A stretch of 64,000 nt of DNA, from contig NZ_JAABOQ010000003.1 in assembly GCF_010671565.1 (NCBI RefSeq), positions 434,001-498,000 on the forward strand. The letters run 5' to 3'. Below, one piece after another: positions 9,125 through 17,522 of the stretch. Position numbers and translations under genes: made by a program. The DNA is from Spongiivirga citrea. Its GTDB lineage: Bacteria; Bacteroidota; Bacteroidia; Flavobacteriales; Flavobacteriaceae. Positions within the stretch are counted from its first letter, which is position 1; each line of letters starts with the position of its first letter. Below the pieces are notes generated by a model, which did no database searches, was not told the origin of the DNA, and saw nothing but the letters and a program-made list of their open reading frames with translations.

Positions 9125-9796
9125 ATGAAGCGGAAGTTGGAAAAAGAGTTGAATGATCTCGCAGTGCGAATTTTGAAAATGAAAGATGAAACGGATATTG
9201 TGATCTTGCAAAAAGAGGCAAAGCGTATTTATGAAAAACTGACCGTTATGCGGTTTTTAGAAACTAATTTTTCGGAGGATGAATTAGATCTGACAAAGGT
9301 GAATAAAAAAGAGGCTTTGGGTCGATTAAGTGAAAAGATGAATGTGCCTGAAGAAAACCCAAATCAAGAAGACATACGAAATTACCATATGATGGATACC
9401 ATTAAAGATATGGTTACCGAAATGCCAAAAGAAGAAACCTTAGATGATATTTTAAAAGATATTGTACCACCACCTGTTTTCGAGAAAAGCGATATGACCG
9501 AAGTGACGCCAACGGCTAGTGATATTATTGCAGAAAAAAGGGTGCAGTCTATTAACGATAGTTTTAAAAAGGAATTAAATATTGGACTTAACGATAAAAT
9601 TGCTTTTATCAAGCATTTGTTCGAAGGGAAAAGCGAAGCTTATGATGAAGCAGTAGCGGCAATTAATAAGAAAGATTCTTTTGATGATGCAGAGTCTTAC
9701 ATCAAGATCACCCTAAAACCAAAATACAATTATTGGTTAGGTAAAGAAGACTACGCCGACCGATTTATGGAAGTTGTCGAAAGTCGATTTGCTTAA
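9125..9796 (+). CDS. conserved hypothetical protein (acidic, helical)
   Basis: No family name recognised. The 223-residue protein is soluble, charged and largely helical by composition. The N-terminal 45 residues (KRKLEKELNDLAVRILKMKDE) look coiled-coil forming. A flexible acidic middle (about residues 85-135) contains PPPVFEKSD, and the C-terminal half is well conserved in style, ending KYNYWLGKEDYADRFMEVVESRF. No signal peptide and no catalytic motif. It is the first gene of a run toward rsmI and is divergent from tdk. The position beside tdk/rsmI is, from memory, common in flavobacteria, which argues for a real housekeeping gene. Confidence 0.8.
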   Translation: MKRKLEKELNDLAVRILKMKDETDIVILQKEAKRIYEKLTVMRFLETNFSEDELDLTKVNKKEALGRLSEKMNVPEENPNQEDIRNYHMMDTIKDMVTEMPKEETLDDILKDIVPPPVFEKSDMTEVTPTASDIIAEKRVQSINDSFKKELNIGLNDKIAFIKHLFEGKSEAYDEAVAAINKKDSFDDAESYIKITLKPKYNYWLGKEDYADRFMEVVESRFA

Positions 9797-9820
9797 AATC
9801 TAGAAACTAACTACACCTAA

Positions 9821-10192
9821 ATGAAAACCAAAACTATTATTTACTGGGTTGCCACTATATTGCTATGTGCGCTCATGACCTATTCCGCCAGTATGTACTT
9901 TAGTAATACTGAAATGATACAAGGCTATTTTGAAAGTCACGGATACCCGAGTTATATCGTAATCCCTTTGGCTATTGCCAAAATATTAGGAATTATTATG
10001 TTGCTTACGCGAAAGGTGCGTTGGTTGACAGATTGGGCTTATGCTGGTTTCTTTTTTGATTTGGTCTTGGCAGGTGGAGTGCATTATGTCCATAAAGAGG
10101 ATTTACTTTTTGTAATAGTTGGAATAGTGATGCTTTTTGTTTCATTTTTTCTAGGCAATCTAGTACGCCCTTATCCCACAAACAATGTCTAA
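9821..10192 (+). CDS. DoxX-like family membrane protein
   Basis: A 123-residue inner-membrane protein with four hydrophobic segments (about 7-25, 46-62, 70-88 and 95-115). It resembles the DoxX-like group: the first helix ends in YSASMYF, and a G-Y-P-S-Y-I-V-I-P segment precedes helix 2. The biochemical role of these small proteins is not settled. It starts 25 bases after the preceding gene and overlaps rsmI by eight bases, so it is part of the same transcript. Confidence 0.75.
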   Translation: MKTKTIIYWVATILLCALMTYSASMYFSNTEMIQGYFESHGYPSYIVIPLAIAKILGIIMLLTRKVRWLTDWAYAGFFFDLVLAGGVHYVHKEDLLFVIVGIVMLFVSFFLGNLVRPYPTNNV

Positions 10193-10859
10193 ACTATACA
10201 TTGTTCCTACCCCAATTGGTAATTTAAAAGACATGACCTTTCGTGCTATTGAAGTGCTGAAAGAGGTTGATCTTATTTTAGCAGAGGACACTAGGACTAG
10301 CGGAAAATTACTAAAGCATTACGAAATCGGAACGCATATGCAATCACACCATATGCACAACGAACATAAAACAGTTGACACCATTGTAAAGCGCATAAAA
10401 GACGGAGACCAAGTCGCATTAATTAGCGATGCCGGCACACCTGCAATATCTGACCCTGGGTTTTTATTGACCCGTGCCTGTATTGAAAATGACATTGAGG
10501 TAGAATGCCTTCCAGGAGCGACCGCTTTTGTACCGGCATTGGTAAATAGTGGACTTCCAAATGACAAATTTGTGTTCGAAGGTTTCCTTCCAGTTAAAAA
10601 AGGGCGTCAAACAAGACTGCAATTACTAGCCGAAGAAACGCGGACCATGGTTTTTTACGAATCTCCCCACAAACTATTGAAAACACTGGGAAACTTCAAA
10701 GAATATTTTTCTGAGAACAGACAGGTCTGTATATGCAGGGAGCTATCAAAAATGCATGAAGAGAACGTACGTGGAACAATAAATGAAGTGCTAGCACACT
10801 TTGAACAACATCCACCGAAAGGAGAGATCGTAATGGTGGTTGCTGGAAAAGGAAAGTGA
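10185..10859 (+). CDS. rsmI: 16S rRNA (cytidine(1402)-2'-O)-methyltransferase RsmI
   Basis: SAM-dependent 2'-O-methylation of C1402 in 16S rRNA, at the ribosomal P site. The tetrapyrrole-methylase fold is marked by PTPIGNLKDMTFRAIEVL near the N-terminus, AEDTRTSGKLL, and ISDAGTPAISDPG (about residues 79-91). At 224 aa it is slightly short because it lacks the C-terminal extension of some homologues. The start overlaps the DoxX-like gene by eight bases in another frame. Confidence 0.95.
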   Translation: MSKLYIVPTPIGNLKDMTFRAIEVLKEVDLILAEDTRTSGKLLKHYEIGTHMQSHHMHNEHKTVDTIVKRIKDGDQVALISDAGTPAISDPGFLLTRACIENDIEVECLPGATAFVPALVNSGLPNDKFVFEGFLPVKKGRQTRLQLLAEETRTMVFYESPHKLLKTLGNFKEYFSENRQVCICRELSKMHEENVRGTINEVLAHFEQHPPKGEIVMVVAGKGK

Positions 10860-10862
10860 TTT

Positions 10863-10985
10863 CAAACCACAAATAAGTCTCCCCTTGAGGCGAGATTTAG
10901 AGGGGTGTTAACCTAAAAGATAAATCTCTGAACAAATTACACCCATCCCCAGCCCTTCCCTCAAGGGAAGGGAGCTAAAATTTAA
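10863..10985. repeat. intergenic inverted-repeat elements after rsmI
   Basis: Two palindromic modules lie here. The first spans ccccttgagg to gaggggtgt, and a matching acaccc half follows 30-40 bases on. The second is the perfect hairpin cttccctcaagggaag near 10955-10970. Such CTCAAGGGG/ACACCCC elements are typical spacer sequences in flavobacterial genomes. They probably end or attenuate rsmI transcription. No coding potential is seen. Confidence 0.5.
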
Positions 10986-11024
10986 CTTAAATAACCTCAT
11001 ACAAGTGAAATACCTTCTAAATAA

Positions 11025-11744
11025 ATGACAATATCAAACCGAAATAAACAAATACTCATTCTGGTTCTTACCAGTATAGTTGTCTTAGTTATTTGGTATT
11101 TCCCACAACTCGGTCTTATTCGATATCCTTTTATGTTATTAGGCACTTGGTTTCATGAAATGGGACATGGGTTAACAAGTGTTTTGGTTGGTGCTCACTT
11201 CGACAGACTTGAAATATTCTCAAACGGAAGTGGCATTGCATACACAACTTATTATTCAGATGCTTGGATACCTATGAAGTTTGGTCGAGCTTTGGTTGCT
11301 GCAGGCGGACTTTTAGGCCCTGCGATTGCCGGAGGTGTTTTGGTAGTATTGTCATCAAAACCAAACTCAGCGAGGTGGGGAATGCGGTTTCTTATTGTTG
11401 TAATGGTTACTTCGGTTTTTCTTTATGTACGATCATCCACTGGAGTTTGGGTTCTTTTAATTATTAGCGCTTTACTCGGACTGATCTCATTTATTAAAAA
11501 CAAGAAGTTAACCCAATTAACCCTTTTGTTCTTGGGAATTCAAAGTACCTTAAGTACGTATTTGCAATTAGATTATCTGTTTACTGGAGAATTCATAATG
11601 GCAGGTAACACGATGAAATCAGACACTCAAAATATAGCGGAATCCCTTTTCGGGAGTTATTGGATGTGGGGAGTTGTCATTATCATGATTAGTATTCTGA
11701 TTCTTTGGAGAAGTTATCGTTATTATCTCATTCATTCTGAATAA
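11025..11744 (+). CDS. M50-like (site-2 type) membrane peptidase
   Basis: A polytopic inner-membrane protein of 239 residues with an HExxH zinc-binding motif, FHEMGHGLTSVLVG, at about residues 44-48 inside a hydrophobic segment. This is the arrangement of M50B-like intramembrane metallopeptidases. About six hydrophobic helices are visible, two of them between residues 95 and 150. A glycine-rich AAGGLLGPAIAGG stretch follows the active site. The substrate cannot be told. The UDG-like gene begins directly after its stop codon (TAA-ATG), so the two are cotranscribed. Confidence 0.8.
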   Translation: MTISNRNKQILILVLTSIVVLVIWYFPQLGLIRYPFMLLGTWFHEMGHGLTSVLVGAHFDRLEIFSNGSGIAYTTYYSDAWIPMKFGRALVAAGGLLGPAIAGGVLVVLSSKPNSARWGMRFLIVVMVTSVFLYVRSSTGVWVLLIISALLGLISFIKNKKLTQLTLLFLGIQSTLSTYLQLDYLFTGEFIMAGNTMKSDTQNIAESLFGSYWMWGVVIIMISILILWRSYRYYLIHSE

Positions 11745-12329
11745 ATGGACCTATTATCAAACGAAATATCATCTTGCGATCTCTGCAAAGCCCATTTGCC
11801 ACTAGAGCCTCGTCCGATTTTTAGCATATCCCCAAAATCAAAAATTGTAATTATTGCCCAAGCACCGGGTAAAATGGCACACGATAACCATATTGCTTGG
11901 AAAGATCCTAGTGGGAAACGATTAAGAAATTGGTTAGGTGTTACAGAAGATGAGTTTTATAATACTGAGAATTTTGCCATTATTCCCATGGGGTTTTGCT
12001 TCCCCGGAAAAGCAAAAACTGGTGATCTTCCTCCTAGAAAAGAATGCGCCCCAAAATGGCATCCACAGATACTAAAACAGTTTGAAAATGTAAAGTTGAC
12101 ATTGCTTATTGGTAGTTATTCTACATCCTATTATTTACCCAATGAAAAAAACAATCTTACCGAAAAAGTAAAAGACTATCACAAGTATTTACCAAACCAC
12201 TGGATACTACCACATCCTTCACCTGTAAATCGATTTTGGCGAGCTAAAAATCCTTGGTTTGAATTGGAGGTTATACCGAAGCTTCAAAAACGAGTTCAAG
12301 AGATTATAAAACAACAAATCCACGAATAA
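11745..12329 (+). CDS. uracil-DNA glycosylase family protein
   Basis: A 194-residue member of the uracil-DNA glycosylase superfamily. The N-terminal CDLCKAHLPLEPRP has a single CxxC rather than the four-Cys iron-sulfur set of family 4. Motif 1 reads IIAQAPGKMAHDNHIAW, followed by DPSGKRLRNWLG, and motif 2 is LPHPSPVNRFW. This arrangement fits the small UDG-like family seen in many bacteria; activity on uracil is not proven. It directly follows the M50 gene. Confidence 0.85.
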   Translation: MDLLSNEISSCDLCKAHLPLEPRPIFSISPKSKIVIIAQAPGKMAHDNHIAWKDPSGKRLRNWLGVTEDEFYNTENFAIIPMGFCFPGKAKTGDLPPRKECAPKWHPQILKQFENVKLTLLIGSYSTSYYLPNEKNNLTEKVKDYHKYLPNHWILPHPSPVNRFWRAKNPWFELEVIPKLQKRVQEIIKQQIHE

Positions 12330-12352
12330 TATTTCGTATTATCCATGGATTT
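12316..12352 (+). terminator. long hairpin between convergent genes
   Basis: A 16-bp stem (aaatccacgaataata paired with tattatccatggattt, two mismatches) closes a five-base loop. It overlaps the last codons of the UDG-like gene and precedes the convergent AhpD-like gene. No strong T tract follows, so termination efficiency is uncertain. Confidence 0.5.
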
Positions 12353-12370
12353 GAATATATATATTATGAT

Positions 12371-12973
12371 CTAATACTGAGAGCCATTGTGCTTCCCCTC
12401 ATTCCAACCATGTTTTCCAAGGTATTGTTCTCCACTTTCAATAGCACCCTCTTCAACATTGGTTCCCATACTATCATTCCAACGGTTTAGGTAACCAAAT
12501 AATGAGATTACGCCTAGCATTTCTACGATTTCGCCTTCATCCCAATGCTTGTATAAACGATCTTTTATTTCTTGATCAACTGCATTTGGCACCATCGAGG
12601 CTTGTAGTGAAAAATCAAGGGCTACACGCTCTGCTTCGCTAAACGCAGGATGTGTTCTATATTCCCAAATATTGTCTAGTTGTTCTTGTTCAGCTCCGTA
12701 TCGCTCTGCTGCGCGAATGGCATGTGCTTGGCAATAGCGACAACCTGTTGCGTTGCTGCTTACCCAAGCGATCATTCGTTTTAAAGCTGAGGTAACACGA
12801 CCTTCATTAGCCATCACAGCCTTGTTTAAATTAATAAACGCTTTACTGATGGCTGGACGACGTTGCATGGTTAAAACAGAGTTTGGGCAAAAGCCCAAAG
12901 TCTCATTAAAAAATTCCGCCAGCTCTCTGGTTTCCGGATCGTGTGATGGGTCTAATGGTGTTACTAATGCCAT
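12371..12973 (-). CDS. AhpD-like / carboxymuconolactone decarboxylase family peroxidase-related protein
   Basis: A soluble 200-residue helical protein with the redox motif CRYCQAHA (CxxC plus His, about residues 78-85), the signature of AhpD-like alkylhydroperoxidase and peroxidase-related proteins. The segment LNKAVMANEGRVTSALKRMIAWVSSNATGCRYC is the typical approach to the active site. It probably reduces a peroxide or other small oxidant with a thiol donor; the physiological partner is not visible. It is a single-gene unit convergent with the UDG-like gene. Confidence 0.85.
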   Translation of the reverse strand: MALVTPLDPSHDPETRELAEFFNETLGFCPNSVLTMQRRPAISKAFINLNKAVMANEGRVTSALKRMIAWVSSNATGCRYCQAHAIRAAERYGAEQEQLDNIWEYRTHPAFSEAERVALDFSLQASMVPNAVDQEIKDRLYKHWDEGEIVEMLGVISLFGYLNRWNDSMGTNVEEGAIESGEQYLGKHGWNEGKHNGSQY

Positions 12974-13267
12974 ATTTCTTTAATTAAAAATGTATAATGA
13001 AGAATTAATGTGGTGTTTTTTTGATCGGTGAGCAAGGTACAACTTCGCAGAGGGAAATTCCAATTTTTGAAATTCCAAATTGCAAAAAACTAAGCCGAAT
13101 TTGTAACAGCATTATTTTAGAATCTTCACCATATTAATGAGAACCTTTTTGCTTATAACTAGTTTATTAATTTCCATTTGTGACCATACTTAAATTGACA
13201 ATAAAGAGAAAGTCGTGCGCCATTATTGAGAACTCCTTTCCAGCAGTCGATTAAATAGAGAAATTTA

Positions 13268-13293
13268 GCAGACAAATACTTCTAATTTGCAGA
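13268..13293 (+). promoter_or_regulatory. candidate LytTR operator: GCAGA direct repeat, 21-bp spacing
   Basis: Two copies of GCAGA begin at 13268 and 13289, exactly 21 bases or two helical turns apart, each preceded by a T-rich run (tttaGCAGA and atttGCAGA). Paired direct repeats about 21 bases apart are the known architecture of LytTR-domain binding sites. The second half-site ends six bases before a promoter -33 element. The same pair occurs upstream of the next operon (15341-15366). The repeats are visible; binding by the neighbouring regulator is inferred. Confidence 0.55.
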
Positions 13294-13299
13294 ATACTT

Positions 13300-13330
13300 T
13301 TTGCACGAATAATGATATAATTGATTTTTG
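13300..13330 (+). promoter_or_regulatory. candidate promoter of the histidine kinase/LytTR operon
   Basis: TTTG at 13300-13303, a 19-base spacer, and GATTTTTG at 13323-13330, against the Bacteroidetes consensus TTTG-N19-21-TAnnTTTG. The -7 box differs at its first base. It lies 27 bases before the GTG start and just downstream of the GCAGA repeats, a typical position for activation. Confidence 0.5.
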
Positions 13331-13357
13331 CAAAAATTTATTAAGTAATTTAAAATT

Positions 13358-14383
13358 GTGAAAAAATCAATAATTATTGGGTTGCATATTGGGTTTTGGC
13401 TTTGCTATTTGGTCTTAACCATTGTTTTAGTTGTTCTTTCATTAGAAGGAGAAGAGAATGTTATTGTAGATGAAACAACGGAAAGGGTCCTATATTTTAC
13501 AGTAATTCCATCTTTTATTTCCTATTATTTGTTCTATTTTCTTGTATTTCCAAGAATTCGTGAAAAGCAATTTCTACTGTCCTCTATTTATGCTCTGTCT
13601 TTTGCTATTGGGGCATCTTTGATAGGAAATCTTTTAATTTATATTTTTTTAGGAATGGAGAACTTGACGGTACGAGAGCAATCTATGACCGTTGGTATCA
13701 TTTTCAGCTCTTTTGTTTGTTTTGCGACAGGTGTTGTGGCTCTGGTTACTAAAGGCTTTATAAGTTGGTATGAAGAATTAAAATTGAAAGAGGAGCTCAA
13801 GCAAAAGAACCACGAAATGGAAATGGCTTTGGTTAAATCACAACTAGACCCACACTTTTTGTTCAACACTCTCAATAATATTGACATCTTAATTTTAAAA
13901 GACGCAACTCAGGCTTCTAATTATTTGAACAAATTGTCTGATATAATGCGTTTTATGTTATTTGAAACAAAAACAGATAAAATTTTTCTGTCCAAAGAAA
14001 TCGAGTACATTGAAAAGTACATCGCTTTACAAAAAATTAGAACGACGAATAAGAATTATATCAATTTTGAAGTTAAGGGTTCTCCAAACGGTCAGACCAT
14101 TGCGCCAATGGTATTTCTTCCTTTTATTGAAAATGCCTTTAAACACACCACAAATAAGAAATTGGATAATGCCATACATATTACTATCCTAATTCAAAAG
14201 GACAGTATACAATTTGAATGCAAGAATAAGTTCAACCCTAATCGAAAATTGAAACAGGAACATAATGGTTTGGGTAATACACTTATTGAAAAACGACTGA
14301 GACTTCTTTATCCTGAAAAACACATTCTAGAAGTAGATAAAAGAAATGAGGAATATATCGTAAGCCTACTAATTACTCAATAG
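13358..14383 (+). CDS. LytS/YehU-type sensor histidine kinase
   Basis: A membrane sensor kinase of 341 residues. Four transmembrane segments occupy about residues 5-28, 43-65, 72-95 and 105-128, with no sizeable extracytoplasmic domain. A short coiled coil leads to the His_kinase (PF06580-type) domain, with the phosphoacceptor in LDPHFLFNTLNNID (His about 166). The ATPase N box is FIENAFKHT and the glycine box GLGNTLIEKRLRLLYP. Translation starts at GTG, 24 bases before the regulator gene after its stop. It should phosphorylate the LytTR regulator next door. Confidence 0.93.
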   Translation: MKKSIIIGLHIGFWLCYLVLTIVLVVLSLEGEENVIVDETTERVLYFTVIPSFISYYLFYFLVFPRIREKQFLLSSIYALSFAIGASLIGNLLIYIFLGMENLTVREQSMTVGIIFSSFVCFATGVVALVTKGFISWYEELKLKEELKQKNHEMEMALVKSQLDPHFLFNTLNNIDILILKDATQASNYLNKLSDIMRFMLFETKTDKIFLSKEIEYIEKYIALQKIRTTNKNYINFEVKGSPNGQTIAPMVFLPFIENAFKHTTNKKLDNAIHITILIQKDSIQFECKNKFNPNRKLKQEHNGLGNTLIEKRLRLLYPEKHILEVDKRNEEYIVSLLITQ

Positions 14384-14406
14384 AATAATAAAGAATATAA
14401 TCATTA

Positions 14407-15105
14407 ATGGAACTATATAAATGCATCATCATCGAAGACGAACCTTTAGCACTAGACAGGACTAAAGAATTTACTCAAAAAATACCCTTTCTTGAGCTAT
14501 CTGCCACATTCGATAATGCTCTTGACGGTCTTGCCTACTTAAAAACTAACAAAGTGGATGTACTATTTTTGGATATTAATATGGATGAGTTAACAGGAAT
14601 CGAATTATTGGAAAGTTCAAAAATAGACAGTCACGTAATTATTACTACGGCCTATCAAGAGTATGCCTTAAAAAGCTTTGAACTCAATGTGACCGACTAT
14701 TTATTAAAACCGTTTACGTTCAATCGTTTTATACAAGCTGTCAATAAAGTACAAGATAGTTTAGAGCAAAAAACAGAAAAGAAACTACCCGAATTTATTT
14801 TTGTAAAAACAGAAAATCGTCTAGAAAAAATTAATCTTAATGATATTTTATACATTGAAGGAATGCGAGACTACCGAAGAATTCATACTACAAATAAAAG
14901 AATTATGACACTGCAAAACTTTAAGGAATTTGAAGAAATTATTCCCTCTAATATTGTGTGTAGAGTGCATAAATCGTATATGGTTTCGTTGAGTAAAATA
15001 GAATCTATAGAACGAAATAGGATACGGATTGTTAATGAACTTATTCCCATTTCGGAAACCTATAAGACCAGTTTTTTTCAGCAAATAAGTAACAGTAAAT
15101 GGTAA
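14407..15105 (+). CDS. LytTR-family response regulator
   Basis: A DNA-binding response regulator of 232 residues. The receiver domain (1-120) has the acidic pocket IIEDEP and phosphoacceptor Asp at about 56 in LFLDINMDELTG, followed by the conserved TTAYQEYALKSFELNVTDYLLKPF. A linker leads to a LytTR domain (about 130-230) with FIFVKTENRLEKINLNDILYIEGMRDY and the CRVHKSYMVSLSKIESIERNRI element. It is cotranscribed with the upstream kinase. The paired GCAGA repeats upstream of its own operon and of the next one are its likely targets. Confidence 0.94.
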   Translation: MELYKCIIIEDEPLALDRTKEFTQKIPFLELSATFDNALDGLAYLKTNKVDVLFLDINMDELTGIELLESSKIDSHVIITTAYQEYALKSFELNVTDYLLKPFTFNRFIQAVNKVQDSLEQKTEKKLPEFIFVKTENRLEKINLNDILYIEGMRDYRRIHTTNKRIMTLQNFKEFEEIIPSNIVCRVHKSYMVSLSKIESIERNRIRIVNELIPISETYKTSFFQQISNSKW

Positions 15106-15156
15106 ATTCATAGCATAAGGACAAGATAAAGCCTGCAAAAATAGGTTCTGACGTAC

Positions 15157-15197
15157 AAAGCGATTCGTTTTAAATTAAAAACGAATCGCTTTTTTTA
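15157..15197 (+). terminator. rho-independent terminator of the two-component operon
   Basis: A near-perfect stem (aaagcgattcgtttt with aaaacgaatcgcttt) closes a short loop and is followed by seven T residues. It lies 50 bases after the LytTR regulator stop codon. Confidence 0.85.
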
Positions 15198-15340
15198 TTG
15201 GTAAATGCCCAGTCAACTCTTCACAACAAAATATGGATATTAAAATGACACTAATGACGTTGCAGCTAAGTGATTCACAATAATCACTTCAAATTTCCTT
15301 ACTGTTTTCTTCAAAAATAGAGCTCAAAGCAAAATATTTT

Positions 15341-15366
15341 GCAGACTAAAAATACCAGTTCGCAGA
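15341..15366 (+). promoter_or_regulatory. second candidate LytTR operator: GCAGA direct repeat, 21-bp spacing
   Basis: GCAGA begins at 15341 and again at 15362, the same 21-base spacing as upstream of the kinase gene, with T-rich or TC flanks (ttttGCAGA and gttcGCAGA). It lies 99 bases before the ATG of the three-gene operon at 15465. A weak promoter match lies downstream, with CTTG at 15380-15383 and GTTGTTTG at 15401-15408. This suggests the adjacent operon is the regulator's target. Confidence 0.5.
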
Positions 15367-15464
15367 TAGCTATACCCACCTTGCATAGTAAAGTTTTTTA
15401 GTTGTTTGGATATGCTCACATTTGTCTCATAATCAAATGTTTAATTAACTAAAAATATTTTGTT

Positions 15465-16097
15465 ATGACTAAATTAATAGTTTTCATTCTCTGCGCGTCA
15501 TTAGAAGTGACAGCACAAATAAAAGTACCAAATGGCAACTTCAATCAATTTGAAACCATTAGTACTAATAAACACGTTTATGATGTACCTAAAGGTTGGA
15601 AAGAGCATCAAAAAAATGACGCATGGAGACAAGACAATGGACGCGGTTTTGCGTACAAATACGATTTACCAGATGCAAACGGAAATGCCCTTGCTTTACA
15701 TAGGGAGTATTTTGTCCAAACCAATGCAATACTTACAAGTTTTTTAATTCCTGAAAACAAAGAAAACCTCCGATTGGTTGGGCGCTATAAATTTTCAGGC
15801 TCAGATATTGATACTGCGAAGGATACCTTATGTATTACGGTTTTTTCTTCTGAAAGGCCAATAAAAACTGTTTCTGATACACTTCCGGAAAAGGCAGTGG
15901 CTTTAAATATAACTACTCCAAAAGCACAATTCGAATGGTTTCATCTTGATGTAAACAAAATTCAAAAGAACAATTATCTAACCATCATCATTCAACTTAA
16001 ATCTGGTAGCGATGATAGTTACTATTGGGGACAGTCTAATGCCGTACTAGATGATTTAAAATTTATAACCATTCAAAACTTAACGCAGATAGATTAA
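15465..16097 (+). CDS. hypothetical secreted protein
   Basis: Unrecognised 210-residue exported protein with a signal peptide (MTKLIVFILCASLEVTAQ). The mature part starts KVPNGNFNQFE and contains VPKGWKEH, AYKYDLPDANGNALALH and, near the end, WGQSNAVLDDLKF. That pattern resembles a jelly-roll beta-sandwich of carbohydrate-binding type: an opening NGxFE plus a closing AVLDDLKF strand. No catalytic residues are evident. It is the first gene of a three-gene operon behind the candidate LytTR operator. Confidence 0.7.
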   Translation: MTKLIVFILCASLEVTAQIKVPNGNFNQFETISTNKHVYDVPKGWKEHQKNDAWRQDNGRGFAYKYDLPDANGNALALHREYFVQTNAILTSFLIPENKENLRLVGRYKFSGSDIDTAKDTLCITVFSSERPIKTVSDTLPEKAVALNITTPKAQFEWFHLDVNKIQKNNYLTIIIQLKSGSDDSYYWGQSNAVLDDLKFITIQNLTQID

Positions 16098-16132
16098 AGG
16101 AATTTATCTAACAAACTATAAAATATTTCATT

Positions 16133-16540
16133 ATGAACACACAAAATACAGATCCAAGAGTACTTCTATCCACCTTATGGATTGTCATTCTATTTAATAT
16201 GATAATTAGAGACCTGCACGAGTTTTTACGTGAAGGCTATATAGAACAAATGATGACCCTCAATATACCTCAAACTACAATGCTACTTTATGGCTTTATA
16301 GCTCAAATTCCCATTCTTATGATACTCTTGTCAAGAACATTGAAAAACAAGGCTAACAAATGGTACAATACAGTTGCTGCTACTATTGCTTCTCTGGGAA
16401 TTCTAAGCACCTTGCCAACAGCCGATATGGATGACATTTTCTTTGTGGTAGTTGAAAATATTCTTCTTCTCATAATTCTGCGAATAGCTTGGAAATTGCC
16501 ACCATCTGAAAAAATTATCACCTCTAAAAATAAGCTATGA
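16133..16540 (+). CDS. small four-helix membrane protein (DUF6326-like)
   Basis: A 135-residue inner-membrane protein with four hydrophobic segments (about 9-25, 48-70, 80-97 and 105-122). The opening DPRVLLSTLWIVILFNMIIRDLHEF and the central LYGFIAQIPILMILLSR look like the DUF6326 group from Bacteroidetes; that name is from memory and not verified. Its stop overlaps the next start by four bases (ATGA), so the two are translationally coupled. Function unknown. Confidence 0.7.
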   Translation: MNTQNTDPRVLLSTLWIVILFNMIIRDLHEFLREGYIEQMMTLNIPQTTMLLYGFIAQIPILMILLSRTLKNKANKWYNTVAATIASLGILSTLPTADMDDIFFVVVENILLLIILRIAWKLPPSEKIITSKNKL

Positions 16541-17346
16541 TTACTAAAATCTATTTGAAGGGATTAGTAGTACTAATGACCTGTTTTTTGAATAGTCAAT
16601 TTGAAACTGTAAATAGCAAGTCAAATTATACAAGGCTTAGTGAGCAATTAGCAATGGACTTTCAAGAAATTTTTGAATTTTCTGAAAAAATGAAGCTCTA
16701 TGGAGTCACGCAAAAAAAATTTGAAATCTTTTTTCAGAAGGGAGCTATGGAGTCTTTCAATTTTCATCAGTCATCTCATTATATTAAACAGTCTGACGTA
16801 AATCGAATGATTGAAAAGAAACTCATTCACCACCAAGACATAAAACACCCATTGAAAAAACCATCTAAGAGTAATTCCAAAAGCTTAAAAAGTTCGGATG
16901 TTTTAAATACATTTTCTGGTCAATGGAGTGGCAAGTGGAAATCGATGAATGCAAGGCATCTTTGGCTTCCGTTCAAAGAAGTTAATTTTAAAATTAATGA
17001 GGTATCTAAAATAATCGGTTTTCAAACTTGTTTTACCGGAGATGGCTTTGGGTGGAATTATTTGATTCGGAAAGGGGAAGAGGCAATCATCTTGGGCCAC
17101 GTATATCATTTTAATGCAAAAGGAACATTAGATTATGAAAATCCACATTACGCATTTTTAAATGACCAAAGCCAACTTACTTGGGTTTCGGATAATCACG
17201 TGTACTATGAATTTGTATGTGAAGACAAAAAATGTTCTAAAAGTAAACACTACGTTATTACAGCAATGCCTTACTCAAATAGCAATGAATTAAAATTTGG
17301 CACTCCCATTCAAGCAATTTATATCTCAGAAAATAATTCAAACTGA
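16537..17346 (+). CDS. hypothetical exported protein, last gene of the LytTR-linked operon
   Basis: Unrecognised 269-residue protein. The N-terminal hydrophobic stretch (about 6-20) suggests a signal peptide or anchor. Residues 25-110 are polar and His/Lys-rich (HQSSHYIKQ, KLIHHQDIKHPLKKPSK). From about 125 a beta-rich domain begins with FSGQWSGKWKSMNARHLWLPF and includes GWNYLIRKGEEAIILGHVYHFNAKG and a Cys pair in FVCEDKKCSK. It is joined to the preceding membrane protein by an ATGA overlap, suggesting the two products work together. Function unknown. Confidence 0.7.
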   Translation: MITKIYLKGLVVLMTCFLNSQFETVNSKSNYTRLSEQLAMDFQEIFEFSEKMKLYGVTQKKFEIFFQKGAMESFNFHQSSHYIKQSDVNRMIEKKLIHHQDIKHPLKKPSKSNSKSLKSSDVLNTFSGQWSGKWKSMNARHLWLPFKEVNFKINEVSKIIGFQTCFTGDGFGWNYLIRKGEEAIILGHVYHFNAKGTLDYENPHYAFLNDQSQLTWVSDNHVYYEFVCEDKKCSKSKHYVITAMPYSNSNELKFGTPIQAIYISENNSN

Positions 17347-17522
17347 TTATTGAAGATTGATTATCTAGATATAGTAGTAATTGTACTAATAAGGGGTTAT
17401 TCATAATAAAAATTTACGTCTATCTTCTTTTTTCAATGTTCTCGAAAAACAGTTTTTTAATCTTCTACTTAATTTCTAATTTGGAATTTGTACATTGAAT
17501 TTTTGGAATTTCTTTAAAAATT

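Larger units (their letters stand above)
12974..13357. other. 384-bp intergenic region upstream of the two-component operon
   Basis: No gene is seen on either strand. It holds a short repeat of aaattccaa type near 13058-13080 (common flavobacterial spacer sequence), a lone GCAGA at 13047, and, nearer the kinase, the paired GCAGA repeats and promoter listed separately. Confidence 0.6.
15106..15464. other. 359-bp intergenic region between regulator operon and target operon
   Basis: No gene is seen. It contains the terminator of the kinase/regulator operon near its left end and the second pair of GCAGA repeats near its right end. The rest is AT-rich spacer. Confidence 0.6.
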
